Shown: positions 6,257 to 9,109 of the stretch, piece by piece
Layout of the letters: each line of letters opens with the position of its first letter
Position numbering within the stretch: the first letter of the stretch is position 1
From: Flavobacteriaceae bacterium
GTDB taxonomy: Bacteria > Bacteroidota > Bacteroidia > Flavobacteriales > Flavobacteriaceae
Assembly: GCA_030828025.1 (NCBI GenBank)
Contig: JAURDG010000042.1
Location: forward strand, 1 to 9,109
Direction: 5' to 3'
DNA length: 9,109 nucleotides
Program-made: the position numbers and the translations under genes
Notes under the pieces: model-generated
The model's database searches: none
The model's input: the letters and a program-made list of their open reading frames with translations, nothing else
What the model was told of the DNA's origin: nothing

Positions 6257-7294
6257 CTACTTTTTTAACAAAAATTGCATCGTGTCAACATGGTCGGCAT
6301 AATCGTTGAGTTTAGGCTGTTGTGTTTGGCCAAACAGTACACTGTTCTCTAGGCAATTACTTACCACACATTGAATGTTATCCTGTTCCATTTTAAGTTT
6401 CTTTTTAACCGCTTCTAAGTTGGCATAATGACTATAATGTACACAAGCAATAGGCGAGTTTAGTCCAGCATCTTGCTTAAGCATCATAAATCCGTTATCT
6501 AACAAATCTTTTTCTTGCATCAAATACACTGCTTTGTTGTAGTCATAATTGTTGGCATAAGCATTGTGGTGTATCAAATCACGGTGTGCATAAAGTGCCA
6601 AAAACAAGTCATTAAAATCGTATCCATCAGGGACCATAAGATGAGAAACACTTCGGCAACCCAGCCCAAAATATTGCATGATGTCTATACACAGTGCAGC
6701 CAAATCTTCTTGAGTTTCATTTCCGTCCAGCACGGCAACGCCGTTGCGGGTTTTCCGTACAAGGTGCGGAACATCTTTAAAATAGTAGTTGAAGTAACGT
6801 GCCGTATTGTTGCTGCCAGTAGCAATCACCCGGTCAAATTTTTCTAGTTTTCCATCTGTAAATGTTATGCTGTTTTTCCACTCGGGTTGCTTTTCTGTCA
6901 AAAATGCGACAACCAAAGGCAACAGCACATTGTCGTTAGAAGAATATTTGATTTCGATGGAATAACCACGTGCCAAGCCGCATAGCACGTCGTGCAAGCC
7001 CACTAATGGAATATTTCCAGCGAGGACCAACCCCAAGCGTTGCTCATGCTTTGCCGCTTCGGGATAGGCATGCAACCAGGTATTTAGGTTAGCTACAGTA
7101 AGTGTATCGCCCCAATTTTTAACGCAAAACTCCAGATTTTCCATCGTAAACCATTTGTTCTGATTGGATGCGTTAACTAATGCATTATCAAGTTTTTCCA
7201 TCCATTTGCCACTCCGATTTTCCTTTGATGTATAGTTTCGAAAAAGGGTGCCTAAGGCAGAAAATGCTTGAATCGTTTTTTTATGTTGTGTCAT
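6257..7294 (-). CDS. LuxC-like acyl-CoA reductase family protein
   Basis: A 345-residue member of the LuxC/acyl-CoA reductase branch of the aldehyde dehydrogenase superfamily, enzymes that reduce fatty acyl thioesters to aldehydes with NADPH through a cysteine thioester. Visible landmarks are LGLVLAGNIPLVGLHDVL at 87-104, VIATGSNNTARYF at 156-168 (nucleotide-binding region), RNGVAVLDGNETQEDL at 183-198, and YFGLGCRSVSHL at 208-219 with the likely catalytic Cys213. Members of this shorter type are widespread next to serC in flavobacteria as I recall, and their physiological substrate is not known to me. No luciferase (luxAB) or other lux genes occur in the window, so bioluminescence is not implied. 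The gene is divergent from the ferredoxin across 52 bp with a shared promoter region. Confidence 0.88.
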   Translation of the reverse strand: MTQHKKTIQAFSALGTLFRNYTSKENRSGKWMEKLDNALVNASNQNKWFTMENLEFCVKNWGDTLTVANLNTWLHAYPEAAKHEQRLGLVLAGNIPLVGLHDVLCGLARGYSIEIKYSSNDNVLLPLVVAFLTEKQPEWKNSITFTDGKLEKFDRVIATGSNNTARYFNYYFKDVPHLVRKTRNGVAVLDGNETQEDLAALCIDIMQYFGLGCRSVSHLMVPDGYDFNDLFLALYAHRDLIHHNAYANNYDYNKAVYLMQEKDLLDNGFMMLKQDAGLNSPIACVHYSHYANLEAVKKKLKMEQDNIQCVVSNCLENSVLFGQTQQPKLNDYADHVDTMQFLLKK

Positions 7295-7296
7295 GG

Positions 7297-7328
7297 TTTG
7301 GTTTAAAGCGTTTATGCGCCTATTTTTG
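7297..7328 (+). promoter_or_regulatory. Bacteroidetes-type promoter for the ferredoxin-ychF unit
   Basis: A TTTG -33 element at 7297-7300 is followed after a 20-bp spacer by TATTTTTG at 7321-7328, a full match to the -7 consensus TAnnTTTG. The predicted start site falls around 7334-7336, about 12 nt before the ferredoxin ATG at 7347. This is the best-formed promoter in the window. Confidence 0.6.
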
Positions 7329-7336
7329 CAAAGTTA
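7329..7336 (-). promoter_or_regulatory. -7 element of the promoter for the acyl-CoA reductase gene
   Basis: The minus strand reads TAACTTTG, a full match to TAnnTTTG, about 35 bp before the reductase ATG at 7294. It directly abuts the -7 element of the opposite promoter, giving TATTTTTG followed by CAAAGTTA on the plus strand. The expected -33 position would lie inside the ferredoxin coding start, and no TTTG is found there. Confidence 0.5.
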
Positions 7337-7346
7337 AAAAATTGCA

Positions 7347-7697
7347 ATGGCTATTATCATAACAGACGAATGTATTAATTGCGGTGCTTGTGAACCAGAG
7401 TGCCCAAACACGGCTATTTACGAAGGTGCCTTTGATTGGAAATACGCTGACGGAACCTCGCTAAACGGGAATGTCATTTTACCTAATGGCAAGGCTGTGG
7501 ATGCCGATGCCATGCAAGAGCCTATTTCGGACGAAGTCTATTTTATTGTTCCAGACAAATGTACCGAGTGTAAGGGATTCCATGACGAACCTCAATGTGC
7601 GGCGGTTTGCCCTGTAGATTGTTGTATTCCCGATGAGGATCACGTAGAATCTGAGGAAGTATTGCTGGGCAAGCAACGCTTTATGCACCCCGAATAA
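7347..7697 (+). CDS. 2[4Fe-4S] ferredoxin (Alvin-type dicluster)
   Basis: A 116-residue soluble electron carrier. The first cluster motif is C-x2-C-x2-C-x3-C-P at Cys9, 12, 15 and 19. The second is C-x2-C-x8-C-x3-C-P at Cys72, 75, 84 and 88; the 8-residue spacing in the second motif is the mark of Alvin/YfhL-type ferredoxins. Extra cysteines follow at 92 and 93. About 50 residues separate the two motifs, an acidic insertion longer than in minimal ferredoxins. No other redox domains are present. Its partner cannot be named; the divergent acyl-CoA reductase is a neighbour but such enzymes normally use NADPH. The gene ends 1 nt before ychF, so the two are probably cotranscribed from the promoter at 7297-7328. 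Confidence 0.95.
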   Translation: MAIIITDECINCGACEPECPNTAIYEGAFDWKYADGTSLNGNVILPNGKAVDADAMQEPISDEVYFIVPDKCTECKGFHDEPQCAAVCPVDCCIPDEDHVESEEVLLGKQRFMHPE

Positions 7698-7698
7698 T

Positions 7699-8793
7699 AT
7701 GAAAGCGGGAATTGTAGGGTTGCCCAACGTAGGCAAATCCACCTTATTTAATTGTTTATCCAATGCCAAGGCACAGAGTGCCAATTTTCCATTTTGTACC
7801 ATAGAACCCAATATTGGTGTGGTTAACGTTCCCGACCCAAGACTGAACCGCTTAGAGGAATTGGTAAACCCCGAACGAGTTATTCCCGCCACAGTAGAAA
7901 TTGTGGATATTGCAGGCTTAGTAAAAGGAGCGAGTAAAGGCGAGGGGCTAGGCAATCAATTTTTGGCAAATATCAGGGAAACCGATGCTATTATTCATGT
8001 CTTGCGTTGTTTTGATAACGACAATATAGTCCACGTGGATGGTTCTGTGAATCCAATTCGTGACAAAGAGACCATTGATATTGAGTTGCAACTCAAAGAT
8101 CTGGAGGCTGTAGAGAAGCGTCTTGAAAAAGTTAAACGTGCGGCACGCACGGGCGATAAAGAGGCACAAAAAGAACTTGCGGTACTCGAAACACTACACA
8201 AAGGCTTATCAGCAGCCACTTCAGTACGGGCCATTGAAATTGCCGAAAATGATCGTTTAAGTTATGTAAAGCCTTTACAACTTATTACAGAAAAGCCCGT
8301 ATTGTACGTATGTAACGTAGATGACCGTGCTGCTGCCAATGGAAACGAGTACGTGAATGTAGTCAAAAAGGCAATCGAGCACGAGGATGCGCAAGTACTG
8401 ATGCTTGCCGTTGCCACCGAAGCCGACATTAACGAATTAGAGACCTACGACGAACGCCAATTGTTTTTGGAAGATTTGGGATTGGACGAACCGGGTGCTG
8501 CCAAACTAATACGTGCGGCCTATAAACTCCTGAATCTGGAAACCTATTTTACTGCAGGACAAAAGGAAGTACGTGCATGGACAATACCCGCTGGTGCTAC
8601 GGCACCCCAAGCCGCGGGCGTTATCCATACCGATTTTGAAAAAGGCTTTATCCGTGCGGAGGTAATTTCTTTTGCTGATTATGATACCCTAGGCTCTGAA
8701 CAAAAAGCCAAAGAAGCTGGAAAGGCTAGAGTAGAGGGCAAGGAATACATTGTTCAGGACGGCGATGTGATGCACTTTAGGTTTAATGTGTAG
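7699..8793 (+). CDS. ychF: Redox-responsive ribosome-binding ATPase YchF
   Basis: YchF is a universally conserved Obg-family P-loop protein that binds ribosomes and prefers ATP over GTP; in E. coli it affects the oxidative stress response. The 364-residue product (E. coli 363) has G1 GLPNVGKST at 7-15, G3 DIAGLVKGAS at 70-79, and the altered G4 motif NVDD at 206-209 in place of NKxD, which accounts for ATP preference. A coiled-coil insertion spans about 128-200 (KDLEAVEKRLEKVKRAAR) and a C-terminal TGS domain about 281-364. Its start lies 1 nt after the ferredoxin stop, so translational coupling is likely. No clear terminator follows; the 94 bp to the next, convergent gene show only a weak GTCAC/GTGAC inverted repeat. 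Confidence 0.98.
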   Translation: MKAGIVGLPNVGKSTLFNCLSNAKAQSANFPFCTIEPNIGVVNVPDPRLNRLEELVNPERVIPATVEIVDIAGLVKGASKGEGLGNQFLANIRETDAIIHVLRCFDNDNIVHVDGSVNPIRDKETIDIELQLKDLEAVEKRLEKVKRAARTGDKEAQKELAVLETLHKGLSAATSVRAIEIAENDRLSYVKPLQLITEKPVLYVCNVDDRAAANGNEYVNVVKKAIEHEDAQVLMLAVATEADINELETYDERQLFLEDLGLDEPGAAKLIRAAYKLLNLETYFTAGQKEVRAWTIPAGATAPQAAGVIHTDFEKGFIRAEVISFADYDTLGSEQKAKEAGKARVEGKEYIVQDGDVMHFRFNV

Positions 8794-8887
8794 GGGATTT
8801 CTTTAACGTATTGTCACTGGCGTGTATCTGTGACGCGTGACTAACCTTGTTTAAAATAGCTATATGTCGAAGCGGATCACCAGAAAT

Positions 8888-9109
8888 TTACTTATCAATA
8901 AGCCTTTCTAGTGCATGGTCAATCTGTTCAATTGTAGTCGTTGATAGCCCTGTAAGCACAAAGTCAACAGTAGAGGTCTTATCAATAATTATGTGCGTGG
9001 GAAATGAGAATACTTTATACTGATTAATGACGTCTTTACTGTTTGGTATGATAGCGTACTCAAAGTTTTGCTTTTGTAAAAAATCATCAAGAGTAGCTTT
9101 TTTATCAAA
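8888..9109 (-). CDS. Thioredoxin-fold (TlpA/ResA-like) protein, C-terminal fragment (partial, runs off right edge)
   Basis: An open minus-strand frame enters from the right edge and ends at TAA (8890-8888), giving 73 residues. The segment QYKVFSFPTHIIIDK at fragment positions 30-44 is characteristic of the second half of TlpA/ResA-type thioredoxin-like proteins. It contains the cis-proline of FPT facing the active site and a beta strand ending in a turn. A last helix (TTIEQIDHALERLI) follows. The CxxC motif and any signal peptide or lipoprotein sequence lie beyond the window, so whether it is an active thiol oxidoreductase cannot be judged. Such proteins in Bacteroidetes are usually periplasmic or membrane-anchored. 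It converges on ychF. Confidence 0.8.
   Translation of the reverse strand, partial: FDKKATLDDFLQKQNFEYAIIPNSKDVINQYKVFSFPTHIIIDKTSTVDFVLTGLSTTTIEQIDHALERLIDK

Noticed and set aside
6257..7294. Part of a bioluminescence (lux) operon
   Set aside because: Only a LuxC-family reductase is present; there are no luxA, luxB, luxD or luxE-like genes nearby, and the family is broad.
7479..7955. A 158-codon open frame on the minus strand across the ferredoxin/ychF junction
   Set aside because: It is antisense to two strongly supported genes, shows low-complexity Ser/Thr/Leu composition and no recognisable domain; a shadow frame.
8813..8834. Terminator hairpin after ychF (GTCAC/GTGAC)
   Set aside because: A 5-bp stem with a 12-base loop and no following T tract is too weak.
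1..9109. Mobile element, phage, toxin-antitoxin or defence island
   Set aside because: No transposase, integrase, terminal inverted repeats, tRNA gene or defence domain was found; gene content and coding style are uniform and housekeeping-like.

Overview
The window reads as chromosomal DNA from a member of the Bacteroidetes, most likely a flavobacterium. The DNA is moderately AT-rich. Start codons lack strong Shine-Dalgarno sequences. Upstream regions carry the Bacteroidetes-type -7 element (TAnnTTTG) instead of a classical -10 box. There is a TonB-dependent receptor with a carboxypeptidase-regulatory-like N-terminal domain. The order acyl-CoA reductase / serC / serA-like dehydrogenase, with a dicluster ferredoxin divergent from the reductase, is one I recall from flavobacterial genomes. 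Genus and species cannot be read from the sequence.

Layout. The left edge (1-41, minus) holds the first 13 codons of an ABC-transporter ATPase. Next come a short AT-rich gap with a tandem heptamer array (85-126) and a two-gene plus-strand unit, msrA-folE (166-1291). It converges on a long minus-strand block with only 1 bp between stop codons. Read in its own direction, that block is: acyl-CoA reductase (7294-6257), then serC, a SerA-like dehydrogenase, a small two-helix membrane protein, a small secreted His/Cys protein, and a TonB-dependent receptor (6197-1293). From serC onward the genes are 8 nt apart, overlap by 1 nt, overlap by 11 nt and are 37 nt apart, so they probably form one transcription unit. 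The reductase is divided from serC by 59 bp containing a possible terminator and promoter. Divergently, 7347-8793 (plus) encodes a 2[4Fe-4S] ferredoxin and YchF, 1 nt apart. The right edge (8888-9109, minus) holds the C-terminus of a thioredoxin-fold protein. No RNA gene, transposon, prophage or CRISPR array is visible, and no gene-free gap exceeds about 130 bp.

How the genes fit together. MsrA repairs oxidised methionine. FolE makes the first pterin/folate intermediate. SerC and the SerA-like enzyme supply serine from the 3-phosphoglycerate branch. The ferredoxin and YchF are redox/translation housekeeping genes. The least ordinary part is the tail of the serine operon, where a membrane protein, a secreted metal-ligand-rich miniprotein and an outer-membrane receptor with ZnuD-like motifs follow the amino-acid genes. 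I infer a metal (zinc or copper) handling module. I do not see a clearly new defence or mobile system here. The best leads are this small-protein/receptor pair, the abutting divergent promoters between ferredoxin and reductase, and the heptamer array in front of msrA.
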